Shown: positions 1 through 10,935, counted from the first letter of the stretch. The stretch is 64,000 nucleotides of DNA from Pontederia crassipes (GCA_030549335.1 CM060192.1:24928157-24992156); one strand, 5' to 3'. Numbers and translations: made by a program. The notes: generated by a model not told the origin, from the letters alone.

Positions 1-51
1 AAATATTTTAATTTTCAAAGGTATGGCCAGCTTCCATATAATCCCACAGTC

Positions 52-1102
52 AGTCCAAACTTAATTTTGTATCTATATGGACATCCAACTTTTCAAAACT
101 TTTAGTCAAGGTCATTCAACTTTTCAAATTTTCAATTGAGATCATCATAAAAAACTTAATAATTAATAAAAAAATGAAGACACTCCTTTTTTCGCATCAT
201 TCGGATCGTCCAATCTTTTGCCCTAAAATATGGAAATAAAAAATATTATGATAATTAATAATTTTTAATTAGAGAATAAAAAAAATTAGAAAAATAATAT
301 ACCAATTACATTTTTGCCATAAAATCTGGAATAATAAAAAAATATTATATTAGAAAAATAAAAAAATTTGTGCGAGATTTCATCGGCTCGAGCCAAATCG
401 TACTAGGCCGTCCAACGGGGTGTTGGGCACGGCCCAACATCCAGCGAGTTACTAAGCCAAATCGTATTGTTTAGGGCATTCAAAACGTGATAGTTTTTTA
501 TAATCTAGGATTATAATATATGAAAAAATAACGTCACATTTTTTTGCTCTAAAATTTGGACTAATAAAAAATAACAAAAACTATTATAATATGTCATATT
601 ATGGTTATTAGATATATAATAAAATTATTTTTATATATAAGAAAGCTATAATGTATGATTAAAGATTTAAATATATAAAAAAATTAAAAAAAATACGTGA
701 TTACAATTTGGCTCAGCAACCCGCTCGCTGGACAACCAATATGATTTGGCTCGGCCCGATGAAATCTCATGCAAAAAAATAATTTTAATTTTTTAATTAT
801 AATATTTTTTATTATTCCAAATTTAGGGCAAAAAATATAATCGATATGTTATTTTCTAACTTTTTATTTCCCTAATTAAAAAATTGTTAATTATTATAAT
901 ATTATATATTTAATATACATCAAAAAAATGGATGATCTGAATGGTGCCAAAAAAGGTGTCTTCATTTTTTTATGTTTTATTTATTATTTTAAATTTTTAA
1001 TGATGACCGTGATTGAAAATTTGAAAAGTTGAATAACCTTGATTGCAAATTTTGAAAAGTTGGATGACCATATAGATACAAAATTAAGTTTGGATAGCGC
1101 AG
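52..1102. mobile_element. Palindromic long-TIR element (Mutator/foldback-like)
   Basis: The two halves of this stretch are diverged inverted copies of each other. The left arm starts with a motif that reads 'ttaattttgtatctatatgg' and reappears inverted at about 1070-1088. Further in, 'tgaagacactcc' near 176 matches inverted 'ggtgtcttca' near 955. The inner 'gatttcatcgg...gagccaaatc' near 375 matches 'gatttggctcggcccgatgaaatc' near 750. Arms are about 400 bp with an AT-rich centre near 480-700. No transposase is present, so the element is non-autonomous. Similar 'aagttggatgacc' motifs continue to about 1330, so the true element may be larger and cut by the window edge. No target duplication could be defined. 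Confidence 0.6.
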
Positions 1103-1337
1103 AGAGAAAATTGCTGACAGTGGTATTTTTTATTTTTTTTATCTGATGCGAAGGAGAGAGAAAATGTTGACGTGGTGTCACATAAGCATCCACGTCAGTG
1201 ATATACCTAACTGGTTATAACTGGTTATGATGATCGTGGGTGGAACGTTTCTAAAGTTCGATGACTATGACGTTACAAAGTGAAGTTGGATGACCATACT
1301 AGGAATACCCCTTAAGTTGGATGATCGTGACTGAAAT

Positions 1338-1600
1338 TTACTCCCACTCCAGATCTTGTGCTCCAGCTGCTGACTCCTTCACCCCTGCTGCCGTTTTCTG
1401 CATCATTGATTGCTTCGGGCGGGCAGTTGGGCATCTCGCACGGACGTGCTCCAGGCCCCCACAGACCAGACACCTGATTGGATCTCTGCAATCTCGTTGC
1501 ATGTGACCCCAACAGCGTCATCTATAACACTGGAGGCGTCTCATGTCCATGGTGTGGCGCTGCCGATGGTGGCGTGATTCTCTGTTTTGGCTGACGTGTT
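1338..1600 (-). pseudogene. CCHC zinc-knuckle fragment (retroelement gag/ORF1-like)
   Basis: A short minus-strand reading frame from the ATG at 1500-1502 to the TAA at 1338-1340 encodes 54 residues. They include a perfect CCHC knuckle, C-L-V-C-x4-H-x4-C, followed by a basic Arg/Lys-rich tail. Just upstream (about 1503-1530) is a second knuckle-like run, C-Y-R ... C-W-G-H-x4-C, which an in-frame TGA interrupts. Two knuckles in a row are typical of gag proteins or LINE ORF1 proteins, which bind their RNA. The fragment sits between a palindromic element and STR1-type exons and is most likely a retroelement remnant. The parent family could not be told. Confidence 0.5.
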
Positions 1601-1602
1601 GC

Positions 1603-2122
1603 CATTTGCTTCCCTCAATTCTTGATCCAGACTAAGGGGAGTCCCGTGCAGGTTGGTGGCCCCAGCGAGGGGATCTCACGCTGACAGGGAATGGTGGCTC
1701 CAGCAGGAGGGAATCTCCTGCTAATGTTCATTGGAGCTTTCTAAAATGTCTAATGATGCATGATTTTTCAAGAACAATATACTTTGCCATTCAACTGCCA
1801 AAGAAATAAGATTAAAAAGATCACTACACCTGTGTTATTGTTAGGTGTCTAGCATCACAAGTCTCAGATTGTATCTACTTTAATAACAAATTTAAAAACA
1901 CTTACATCTAAGACAGTTTCTAGATACGTGGAATCCAAAGTTAAACATTTTCTAATGGCACAGCTGTGGTATATAACTCCTCTAAGGCCTCAATATATTG
2001 AGTTATGTGTTAATGCCCAACAAGACTTCCATGGACCAGTATGAGCCAATACAGAATGTTGAGCAGAAATAATGATTCAAGAGATAACCAAAGAATTCAA
2101 AATGACAGATCATAGCTTTCAC
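1603..2122. other. Non-coding stretch, likely intronic or downstream of STR1-type exons
   Basis: No open frame, repeat or RNA gene was recognised here. It lies just 3' (minus strand) of the last recognisable sulfurtransferase exon, which ends at a good GT donor at 2122. It is therefore probably intron. The remaining 3' exons, encoding the second active-site loop, were looked for here by eye and not found. Confidence 0.4.
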
Positions 2123-3508
2123 CTCAGGAAAAGGAACACATTTGCTGCCTGGCACATGACCAGCTTTTATGCCTTTACGCGGTTCAGGAGCTACACCATC
2201 AAATCTGGAACATCCAAGATAACCTAGTAAGATTCTGATAGAATTCAATTAGTTTTCCAATTAGTTTATTTTTTTGGTCAGTGAGGTTATTTTAAGCAAA
2301 CAGGCAAGATATGAATAATAGCAATTCCCTGTAATGGTCGGGCCATTAAGTTGTTTTAGGTTACATTAAAAAGCTCAACCAATCTACAAATTTTACACTT
2401 ACCTGGCTTTTGAACGAGCATCAATATGTTGATGAGTTTGGGCATCAATGTTTTGTTTAACCTGAAACAAGCAATTTGGTTTTCCATTTACTCAACTGAA
2501 AACACACAATTCAGGAATAGTAATATGCAGTCAAAGATAGCAAATTACATGTTCCATATGAATACAACGTGAGGGAACTCAAATATATAGTCTCACGTTT
2601 TTATCTGAGAAACCTAACAAGGAACAAATAGAACCGAAATTCCTTTTGAGGAAAAGGAACAAACAGATATAAACACACATAAGACGTTTAAAAATAATAC
2701 AGATATAAGAATGCTCCCTCCTTAAGTATCTCATTCAGAGACTTAAACTCCCCTTCACATTTCAAATCATTGATGAAAAAAGGGTCAAAACAACCAGGCC
2801 CTAGAAAAATTACAACCTCTTCATGGGAAAAATATGCCAAAGCACAAGAGTTTAACCATTTTAAAAACTTTCTATGGAACCCACAGGTCAAAATGATTCA
2901 CTGCAATACACATTTCCTTTTGCGACACAAAATACAAAAGTCACCATAGATATACAAAAGTTTGAAGATGGTGCGGATGTCAAATTTATTAGCATGTGCT
3001 GAGGCAGTTTTTTTTTTTTTGAGCAAAAAAAGGATGACTACCAGGGTTGTGGTTGTCATCCAGAAATGTATATAAAACTATGGGGAAATGTACAAGTGTG
3101 AGCTCTCAAAGAGAGGAGCAAAAGGTGACCAAGGTCACAACAGAAAAAGGCAGCCCAAACCCCACTCTCTAATAAGAAATGAGATGTGGTGTACAACATG
3201 CTCAGGCTGACATCGCTCCCCACGCTCAGGCTGAGGCAGTTGTTAGCAAGCATGTTTGGTTTCCACATAAGTTGCAGCCAAGCAAAATATTTTTCTGAAA
3301 CTCCACTTTCTAACAAGTTGGAACTCTGCCAGTTATAACAAACGTGCTAGAATAGCAGAAGCATACGTTGACAACTATGTATACAAAAATAAAGCATTTT
3401 GGAGCTTTCTGCATATTGACATCGAATTTTACAGAATGAAGCATGGACCTGTTCAAGTGTCCATACAAGATTAGGTTGAAGCTTTGCTTCAAATGTCAAA
3501 GGGCCAAC

Positions 3509-4242
3509 CTGCACAACAAAGCATCCTGAGATATATATCACTAGAAATTATATTTATCTGATCTCAGTTAAAGGAAGAAAGAAAAAAGTGATAAAGAAAT
3601 AATGGATCTCCCTCCTTTCAATGGTAGAACTACAGTAAGTCTACTTGCAATACCTGCAAAATATTCTTAGAAAGAGCAAGTAATTCAATTGTTCATCTCC
3701 TTTTTGATCTGTTCCAAGTCCAATGACCATCTTCTATCAGATGGTGCATCTCAGTCAAGAAGACGTCAATAGAAACCCACAGGTTCCCACTCCCCGTGGA
3801 ATTGTGAACTCTTGCAGAGCACATTGAAAATTTGTCGCCCTACTTGGGGAATCTTGGCACCTCTACCAGTTATCTTGTACATAACATACTGCAAATTCCT
3901 GACATGAGATGACCATTTTTAGGGTAATACTTTGAGAGAACCATTTTTTTTAGTGTTTAATGTCCCCTTTTAAAGAGAAACCAGTGCTCAACCATTGTGA
4001 CATCCCTGTACACATTGTGCTTAAGTTTCTAGCACCATTACAAATAAAAAAAACTCCATTATTTGGTCAACATTGGTACTCGTATAGATTAAAAGATCAT
4101 CCTGAAATCAAAATAGTCCCCTATGATCAACTATAACCAATTTTTGTTGACTCAATGGTCTTCTTTCTCATTCACATGATAAAAAGGTAAAAAATAATTA
4201 TGGCATCCAAATTCAAAAATTAACATAATAAATAATACAACA
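3509..4242. other. Intronic/intergenic DNA; expected STR1 middle exons missing
   Basis: This lies between the STR1-type exon at 3449-3508 and the 3' tail of the RTE LINE. The exons encoding the rest of rhodanese domain 1 should be here or where the LINE now sits. I read both strands and saw no GKGIFSAARVWW-like coding and no other recognisable gene. Confidence 0.4.
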
Positions 4243-5928
4243 ATATACAATAACAACAACAAAGCCTTATCCCACTAGGTGGGGTCGGCTACATGGATCA
4301 TACGACGCCATTCCGCTCTATTAGTAACCAAACCTTTCGGTATATTATTCACCAATAGATCTTGTTTTATTAGTTCTCCAAGTGTCCGTCTTGGCCTCCC
4401 TCTCCCTCTTTTAATCGGACTCCAAATTATTTGATCTACTCTTCTTACTGGCGCATCTAATGGTCTTCTCTGAGTATGATCAAACCATCTCAAACGATTT
4501 TCTACCATTTTCTCACTAATAGGAGCCACTCCGACTCGTATATGGTCATTCCTAATCTTATCTAATCTTGTATCACCACACATCCATCTCAACATCCTCA
4601 TTTCGGCTACCCCCACTTTACGTTCATGTTGTCCCTTCATAGTCCAACATTCACTACCATATAACACTGCTGGCCTTATAGCAGTACGATAGAATTTTCC
4701 TTTAACTTTATTGGGTACTTTTCTATCACAAAGAACTCCAATGGCTTTCCTCCACTTACACCAACCAGCTTGAATTCTATGATTAACATCGTCATCAATC
4801 TCACCATCTTGTCTTACAATTGATCCTAAATATTTAAACTTTGTCACTTGAGGAATTATATCCTCCCCTAGCCTAACTTTCAAATCGTCTCTAAGTTGTT
4901 TATTTGTGAAATTGCTATGCATATATTCTGTTTTATTCCTACTTAAACGAAAACCCTTTGACTTCAACGTATTTCTCCATATTTCCAATTTTGTATTAAT
5001 CTCTTCTCTTGAATCCGCTAAAAGTACTATATCATCCGCAAATAGCATGCACTTAGGTACCTCCTCTGTGATACTCTCGGTTATAGCATCGATAACTAAG
5101 TTAAATAGATACGGGCTTAAAGCTGATCCTTGATATAGGCCAATTCCTATAGGAAATTCATTTGTCTCACCTCCGGGTGTCCTAAACCCTAGTCAATGCC
5201 CCATCATACATATCTTGTATTACCTTAATGTAGGCAACACTCATCCTCTTCCTTTGCAAGGCTTTCCAAAGTACATTCCTTGGTACCCGATCATACGCCT
5301 TCTCTAAGTCAATGAAAGCCATATGTAAGTCTCTTCTCCTACTTCGATACTTTTTCATCATCCCCCTTAATAAATAAATCGCCTTTGTAGTGGATCTTCC
5401 TGGCATGAACCCAAATTATCTCTCAGAAATACTAGTCTTCATTCTCAATCTATGCTCAATCACTTTTTCCCATAATTTCATTGTGTGACTCATAAGTTTA
5501 ATCCCTCTATAATTTGCACAATTCTGAATATCCCCTTTATTTTTGTAAATAGGAACTAATGTACTTAATCTCCAATCATCAGGCATCTTTTTCGACCGTA
5601 AAATCTCATTAAATAGTTTACATAACCACAACACACATTTTTCTCCTAAACATTTACAAACTTCAATCGGTATACCATCCGGTCCAACGGCTTTACCATT
5701 CTCCATTTTCTTAAGAGCTTCGCTAACCTCCGAGACTCTAATTTTATGATAAAATGACTTATTAAGCTCACATTCGCTAACTGTCAAGTCCTCCAAATCA
5801 CAACGGGAACCTTCACATCCATCATTAAATAGCTTATAGAAATACTCTTCCCATCTGTTCTTAATACTCTTCCCATCTGTTCTTAATATCTCCTTCATTA
5901 AATAGCTTATAGAAATACTCTTCCCATC
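4243..5928 (-). mobile_element. RTE-type LINE, 5'-truncated, inserted in STR1-type exon
   Basis: The minus strand encodes reverse-transcriptase blocks in order: thumb/finger motifs KAVGPDGIPIE and LVPIYKNKGD..NYRGIKL (5416-5925), FGFMPGRST and DLEKAYDRVPR (5182-5415), and the catalytic LFADDIVLLADS with the C-terminal region ending HVADPT (4275-5048). The endonuclease domain is absent, so the copy is 5' truncated. Breaks: an in-frame TAA at 5416-5418 and a frameshift with stop near 5190. The 3' end has the plant RTE signature (AGCCGACCCCACCTAGTGGG, then TTGTTGTTGTTAT). The same tail occurs as a mini-insertion at 6456. The 5' end carries a perfect 33-bp direct repeat (5823-5855 and 5896-5928). 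No target duplication was seen. Confidence 0.85.
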
Positions 5929-6120
5929 AACATCAAAAAACAGGGCTCCAGGGATATGTGCCACCTGAAAGGCACATTGAAAAAAATTACTATGGAAAAA
6001 ACATGCAGAAACTTGTCCCAACTAAAATATTCCAAAGTGATCTAATAAAAATAACGTTGCCAAAAAGATAGAACTATTTCACAAGAAAAGCTACAAGGAT
6101 ACAAGTGATTCTGAAACCAA

Positions 6121-6139
6121 CCCCCCCCCCCCCCCCCCC
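6121..6139. repeat. Poly-C tract (19 C)
   Basis: An uninterrupted run of 19 C lies in the STR1-type intron between exons 3 and 4. It is a simple homopolymer and its length may be unreliable in assembly. Confidence 0.9.
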
Positions 6140-6455
6140 ATATGAAAGAACTGAAGCAATAAATCATTAAGAATTGGATCTCTTATTAATTTTGCAATGA
6201 TTAATCTCCTATGAAAAGCTAAACTACAATGAAGACGAGACTTTAATTTCAAAAGTAACAATAATATTTGCAAGCATCATGCAATGTGAAAACTGACCTG
6301 ATATTCTTGAAGTGGATTTCGTTGTTCAGCAGGCATATACCAAGAGGCATCCAATATCTTAAGAATCACGTATCAGATAACAGAGTTAGAGAAAGATTAC
6401 ACAATCGAAATTAATTTGTATAGGTAATCTGTTTAAAATAAACATTACGATTATA

Positions 6456-6498
6456 CAACAACAACAACAAAGCCTTATCCCACTAGGTGGGGTCGGCT
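6456..6498 (-). mobile_element. 43-bp RTE LINE 3'-end insertion with 18-bp target duplication
   Basis: These 43 bases are the last bases of the RTE family found at 4243: the complement of GGCT..CACCTAGTGGGATAAGGCTTTGTTGTTGTTGTTG. A perfect 18-bp direct repeat, ATAAACATTACGATTATA, flanks them at 6438-6455 and 6499-6516. This is a textbook target-primed insertion that was truncated almost at once. It sits in the intron between STR1-type exons 2 and 3. Confidence 0.9.
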
Positions 6499-7351
6499 AT
6501 AAACATTACGATTATAAACTACAATAATTAACATAAACACAATGGTCTGGAGTTGAAAAAGATTTTTTAGACAACTGAGAGCCCAAAAGCGAATATGTTT
6601 CTCATAATGACCGTGACACTCAATTGATAACCAGATATGACAAATTAATATACACGGCTTCAGATCCAAACATCTACCAGTAAAAAAGCAAACCGGAAAA
6701 ATCCAAACCTCACCTTGACATCAGGCTCTTTGAGGTTATCATGCAGCCACTCAGCAGAAACGACAGGTTCATTACGAGCCACTGAATGAATCGCAGAAAC
6801 AACCATTCTCACATTAGCAGAGACATTGGAGCACCGGATAAATCCAGTTGCTGGAAGCCGCGACCATGGAGATAAAAGCGTCTTGCGACCATTAGATACT
6901 ATCTTCTGAGGGACACAAGATACATGTATGAAAACAGTCAGGAGCAAAAGAGAATCAAACTTAACAATGAATTCCAAGATTATTGCCACCTACAGCAGCA
7001 GACGACTACTCAATTATAGGAATCCTATAACACGAGTCGCACTTAAAAAGAGGAGAAAAAAAACTTGAATTTGGATTGTTCCAGTTAGAGGATAATATAA
7101 TCCTCTATTCCACAGAATCAAACAAAACATTTCATCAAAATAAAATCTTTGCGCTGCCAAATCGTAAGAATCAGAAAGAGACAACTGAAGTGCAAAAAAA
7201 CAGAATCGACAACGGATTTAAACGAGACGAAACGGGGAAAAGTTACCTTAGAGAAAAAAGTAAGAAATCTTCTTGAATCGGGGCCGAAGGAAGGCGAAGA
7301 GCGCGCCGATCGAAGCACGAAAAATGCTCGAATCGCAAGAGCAGACGCCAT

Positions 7352-7912
7352 TACGGAGGCACGAAAGAAGTTAAAGGAGATGTCGGAGGGGAAGACAGGC
7401 GTCTGGGGGATTCAATGGAGAGGTGGTAGAGATCAGAGAATTATTTTGGAAATTTCCGAGGGCTTCGTACTCCCTCGGTCGATCTCTGGGTTTCTGTAGA
7501 GGAGGAACTCATCATTTATACCCTTGTTTTCCTAAAACCCCTACAAAATAAAATATTAGGCAAATAAAATTCAGAAAAACAAATTATTTAATTATTGCAA
7601 AGTTTAATTTTGCAAAAAAAATAAAATCTTTTGTAATGCATGAATACTGTGCATGTCAACCACATTTAATTATTCAGTTACCCGTAAAATGCACACTAAA
7701 TAACAATACTTCATGTTGTTTTCTATGTAAAATCGGAAAGAAGTTTGAGATTTCTGAATAAATCCCTCCACAGTACAGATATTACAAAAGTTTAGCATCT
7801 TTTAGTCAAATATTATTCTTTTTCGATTTTGTACTCGTACGAATTTAAGATCATTTTCATATTAATCTTTATTGAATTAGCATGATCTTTTTCAATATTT
7901 AGATCTTACACG
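7352..7912. promoter_or_regulatory. 5' flank of STR1-type gene
   Basis: The first 150 bases upstream of the start codon are purine-rich on the plus strand and would hold the 5' UTR. From about 7500 to 7912 the DNA becomes AT-rich and non-coding. No clear TATA box could be assigned. The chromovirus LTR begins at 7913, so any distal promoter has been displaced by about 5.7 kb. Confidence 0.35.
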
Positions 7913-8456
7913 TGTCACAGGGTCGTTTTTTTCAATCGACCGACCCGTGCGACGCCTAGACGTGCCCAACGTCTAGGCAAGCTCTTTTGAGTGCTTTGCG
8001 GAAGCTTACTTATGCCACTTTTTGTATGTCACAATTTTTGGGACGCACGGTCCCGAGCGGACGCTTCTTCGGTGGAGACGTTTGTGAACAAACGGGCACC
8101 TCGGCGTAACGCTCGATCGCTTGGGACGCTTTGGGACGCTCTCTTGTGGGTTGCCACCCCACGCTTGAGGCACGATGTTAGATTTAGGGAAGTTTGAAAT
8201 CTTTGTTGAGTAAATAGGAATGATTACAACGTTTCGGGGGAGGACTAGCGGGTCTCCCCTACTATATCACCGTTTCGGATGGTAGAATTGCGACGTGTGA
8301 TGTGGAGGACCATCTCCGGGGGTGCACTTTTCTGGAGTGCAAATTACAAAACTGTCACCATCACACTTAGAAAATAAACTAAGTACAAAAGTGAGTTGAA
8401 AAGGAAAATACATGGTAAGATAACTCGACGTGCCCCGGGAAGAAGCCCCCGGGACA
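7913..8456 (-). repeat. 3' LTR of chromovirus
   Basis: 544 bp, closely matching 13088-13622. The PPT abuts its inner edge at 8457. It differs from the other LTR by an extra ~10 bp copy of 'tttgggacgc' near 8130 and by scattered transitions. Confidence 0.92.
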
Positions 8457-8467
8457 TTCTCCCCCAC
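8457..8467 (-). other. Polypurine tract of chromovirus
   Basis: On the minus strand GTGGGGGAGAA directly precedes the LTR start TGTCCC. This is the plus-strand primer site expected immediately inside the 3' LTR. Confidence 0.85.
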
Positions 8468-9007
8468 TCAAGTCAGCGACGTCCCTGGAGCTGCGGCTTG
8501 AAATTCTTCAATCTTCTGCTTGAACTGTCACAAATCTTCGGCTGTCTCCCAACTTGTGTCGGCGTCCGGTCTTCCACTCCATCGAACAAGATACTCTTTC
8601 TTCCGATTCTTCGTGCAGACGGCGAGTACTTCTTCAACTTGATCAGTAAACTGCTGACGGATGGCCGGCGGGGCGCGGTCTGAAACCCCACGCCCGGAAT
8701 CTTCAGTGTCTTCAACGAAGGGCTTGAGCAGGCTGACATGAAAGACGGGGTGTTGTTGCATCTGAGGTGGAAGCTCCAACTTGTAGGCCACCTTACCTAC
8801 CTTCTTCAAGATCTTGAAGGGGCCCTCGTAACGCCTAACGAGGCCCTTGTGCAGATTCTTCCCACTTAGCCGAAGATGTTGGACCAGCTTCACCAAGACC
8901 AAGTCTCCGACTTCAAAGTTGACGTCCCGTCGGGCGGTGTCCGCCCACTTCTTCATGCGCTTCGATGCCTTGTGCAAACATGCTCTCGTCATGTCGTTCT
9001 GCTCATG
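8468..9007 (-). pseudogene. Chromovirus integrase C-terminus and chromodomain
   Basis: Minus-strand frame in register with the upstream integrase. It encodes FEVGDLVLVKL (the GPY/F-type integrase C-terminal region with RYEGPFKILKKVG and HPVFHVSLLKP) and then a chromodomain with KEYLVRWSGRPDADTSWE. Chromodomains in this position define chromoviruses and are thought to steer integration to modified chromatin. Breaks: an in-frame TGA at 9008-9010 just upstream and another at 8528-8530 inside the chromodomain. The natural terminator is the TGA at 8468-8470, right at the PPT. Confidence 0.88.
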
Positions 9008-9010
9008 TCA

Positions 9011-10345
9011 TTCCCTCGTCATGCGGTGAGCGGCGGGGACTTTATCACCATAAGAAGTGGCGACGGCCTGGGGCGTCAGAGGTTGCTGCCCCGTCACTAT
9101 CTCGAAGGAACTCTGATTGGTCGACTCGCTTCGTTGCAAGTTGTAGGAAAATTGCGCGATGTCGAGTAGCTTCGCCCAGTCCTTCTGATTGGCACTCACA
9201 TAGTGCCGCAAGTAGATCTCCAGAATGCAATTCACCCTCTCAGTTTGGCCGTCGGTTTGAGGATGAAGTGATGTCGAGAAATGCAGGTTGGAGCCCATCA
9301 TCTTGAATAATTCCTTCCAGAAGTTGCCAACGAATCGCCCATCCCGATCGCTGACGATGCTTTGTGGTAGGCCACAATACTTCACTACATGCTTCATGAA
9401 TAACTCCGCAGCTTCAGTAGCAGGACAACTTGCGGAGCCGGCGGCGAAGATAGCATACTTGGAGAACCGATCGACGACCACCATGATGGTACCTGCCCCC
9501 TCAGACTTGGGCAGGCCCGTGATGAAGTCCATGGAGACATCCTTCCATGGACGCTCTGGGATAGACAGGGGTTCCAGAAGTCCGCCGGGCGCTTGATTGA
9601 GGTTCTTGTCTTGCTGGCAAATAAGGCATGTCTTCACGAAGGCTTCAATGTCGTCCTCCATCCTTGGCCAGAAGTAGTTGTCTTCGATGAGTGCCAAAGT
9701 GCGGCGGATGCCCGGATGTCCCGCCCACTTTGAGTCATGGCACTCTTGCATAATAGTGCGCCGCAAGTTGTCGAAGAGTGGAACGTATATGCGACGTTCC
9801 TTGGTGAAGATCAGCCCATCTTCCACCCAAAAGCGGCGTGTCTTGCCCTCCTTCGCCTGCTCGAACAAGTTCTTTGCCGTGGGATCTGACTCCAATCCCT
9901 TCTTGATCCTCTCGATGAGGTCGGCCTGAGAGGAGCTCATGGCCGCCAATTCCGCGCGTCGGCTGAGGGCGTCGGCAACGACATTCGTCTTGCCAAGTTT
10001 GTACTCCAGGACATAGTCGAATTCCGCCATGAAATCTTGCCATCTTGCTTGCTTCGGCGAAAGCTTCTTCTGTGTCTCGAAGTAACTTGTCGCGACGTTG
10101 TCCGCCTTGATGTGAAATCGCGACCCGAGAAGGTAGTGCCGCCATGTTCTAAGGCAGTGAATCACCGCAGTCATCTCCTTCTCCTGAATGGCGTAGCGCC
10201 GCTCCGTGTCGTTGAGTTTGCGACTCTCGAACGCCACGGGATGCCCCTCCTGCATAAGAACTCCTCCAATGGCATAGTCAGAAGCATCTGTCTGTACCTC
10301 GTAGGACTTGGTGTGGTCTGGCAGGACGAGCACCGGTTCCTCGTC
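9011..10345 (-). pseudogene. Chromovirus RNase H and integrase
   Basis: The minus-strand frame opens with RNase H (EVQTDASDYAIGGVLMQEG, FESRKLNDTERRYAIQEKE, KADNVATSYF). The integrase zinc-binding HHCC region follows (ECHDSKWAGHPGIRRT ... CLICQQDK), then the catalytic core with D in DFITGLP, D in VSDRDGRF and E near the end of PQTDGQTERVN. It would act in cDNA insertion. A single-base loss near 10335-10347 moves it out of frame with the reverse transcriptase. The frame ends at the TGA at 9008-9010. Confidence 0.9.
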
Positions 10346-10935
10346 ATGACCCTCTTGACGGTGTCGAACGCTTCCTGGCATGTCGGCGTCCACTCCCACT
10401 TCACATTCTTCCGAAGGAGATTCATCAAAGGGGTCGTCACATGTGAATACCCCTTGACGAACCGCCTATAGTAGTTCGTCAAGCCAAGGAACGAACGCAT
10501 GTCGGGAACCCGCTTGGGCGGTTCCCACTCCACGATGGCCCGAATCTTCGCGCCATCCATCTTCAACTTCCCACTTCCGACGACATGTCCCAAGAAGTGT
10601 ACTTCCGATTGAGCGAAGGCACACTTCTCCCGCTTGACGTAGAGCTCGTTCTGCCGCAACACCTCGAACACTTGCCGAATGTGCTCGATATGCTCCTCCA
10701 AGGTGCGGCTGTAGATCATGATGTCGTCGAGGTACACAACCACGAACCTGTCAAGGAATGGCTGCAATACCTTATTCATGAGAGTACAGAAGGTCGCCGG
10801 GGCGTTGGTGAGGCCGAACGACATCACGAGGAACTCGTAGGAGCCATATCTTATGACGCACGCCGTCTTCTGCACATCCTCCTTCGCGATCCAAACTTGC
10901 CAATAGCCCGAACGAAGGTCCAACTTGGTAAACCA
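10340..10935 (-). pseudogene. Chromovirus reverse transcriptase, catalytic part
   Basis: Encodes TKLDLRSGYWQV, CVIRYGSYEFLVMSFGLTN, the catalytic FVVVYLDDIMIYSR, LGHVVGSGKL and RSFLGLTNYYRRFVKGYS. This is the classic gypsy RT block order. An in-frame TGA at 10936-10938 precedes it, and a one-base frameshift follows near 10340. Confidence 0.92.

Larger units (their letters stand above)
2123..7351 (-). pseudogene. STR1: Mitochondrial 3-mercaptopyruvate/thiosulfate sulfurtransferase, LINE-disrupted and partial
   Basis: Plant STR1-type enzymes carry two rhodanese domains and move sulfur from 3-mercaptopyruvate or thiosulfate to cyanide or thiol acceptors in mitochondria. Exons with good splice sites: 7247-7351 (35 codons; Arg/Ser/Phe-rich start MASALAIRAFFVLRSARS, a likely mitochondrial presequence), 6714-6905 (64 codons, with NEPVVSAEWLHDNLKEPDVK), 6298-6357 (ILDASWYMPAEQRNPLQEYQ) and an exon 4 that starts at 5964 (VAHIPGALFFDVDG). 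Exon 4 runs directly into a LINE at about 5928. Three more exons follow: 3449-3508 (LVWTLEQ), 2403-2461 (HIDARSKA) and 2123-2204 (FDGVAPEPRKG, HVPGSKCVPFPE). Phases join correctly within each group. The part of domain 1 expected between DVDG and VGPLTFEA was not found. The terminal exons with the catalytic CGTGV-type loop would lie beyond position 1. The family assignment is firm; a broken gene is the likely state. It could instead be a partial duplicate of an intact gene elsewhere. Confidence 0.82.

Noticed and set aside
6660-6989. A BRCT or DNA-repair protein suggested by the open frame on the minus strand
   Set aside because: The frame crosses a splice acceptor. Its real coding part (6714-6905) continues in phase to STR1-type exons with sulfurtransferase motifs.
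8396-9929. Plus-strand frames over the chromovirus
   Set aside because: Shadows of the minus-strand integrase and chromodomain coding.
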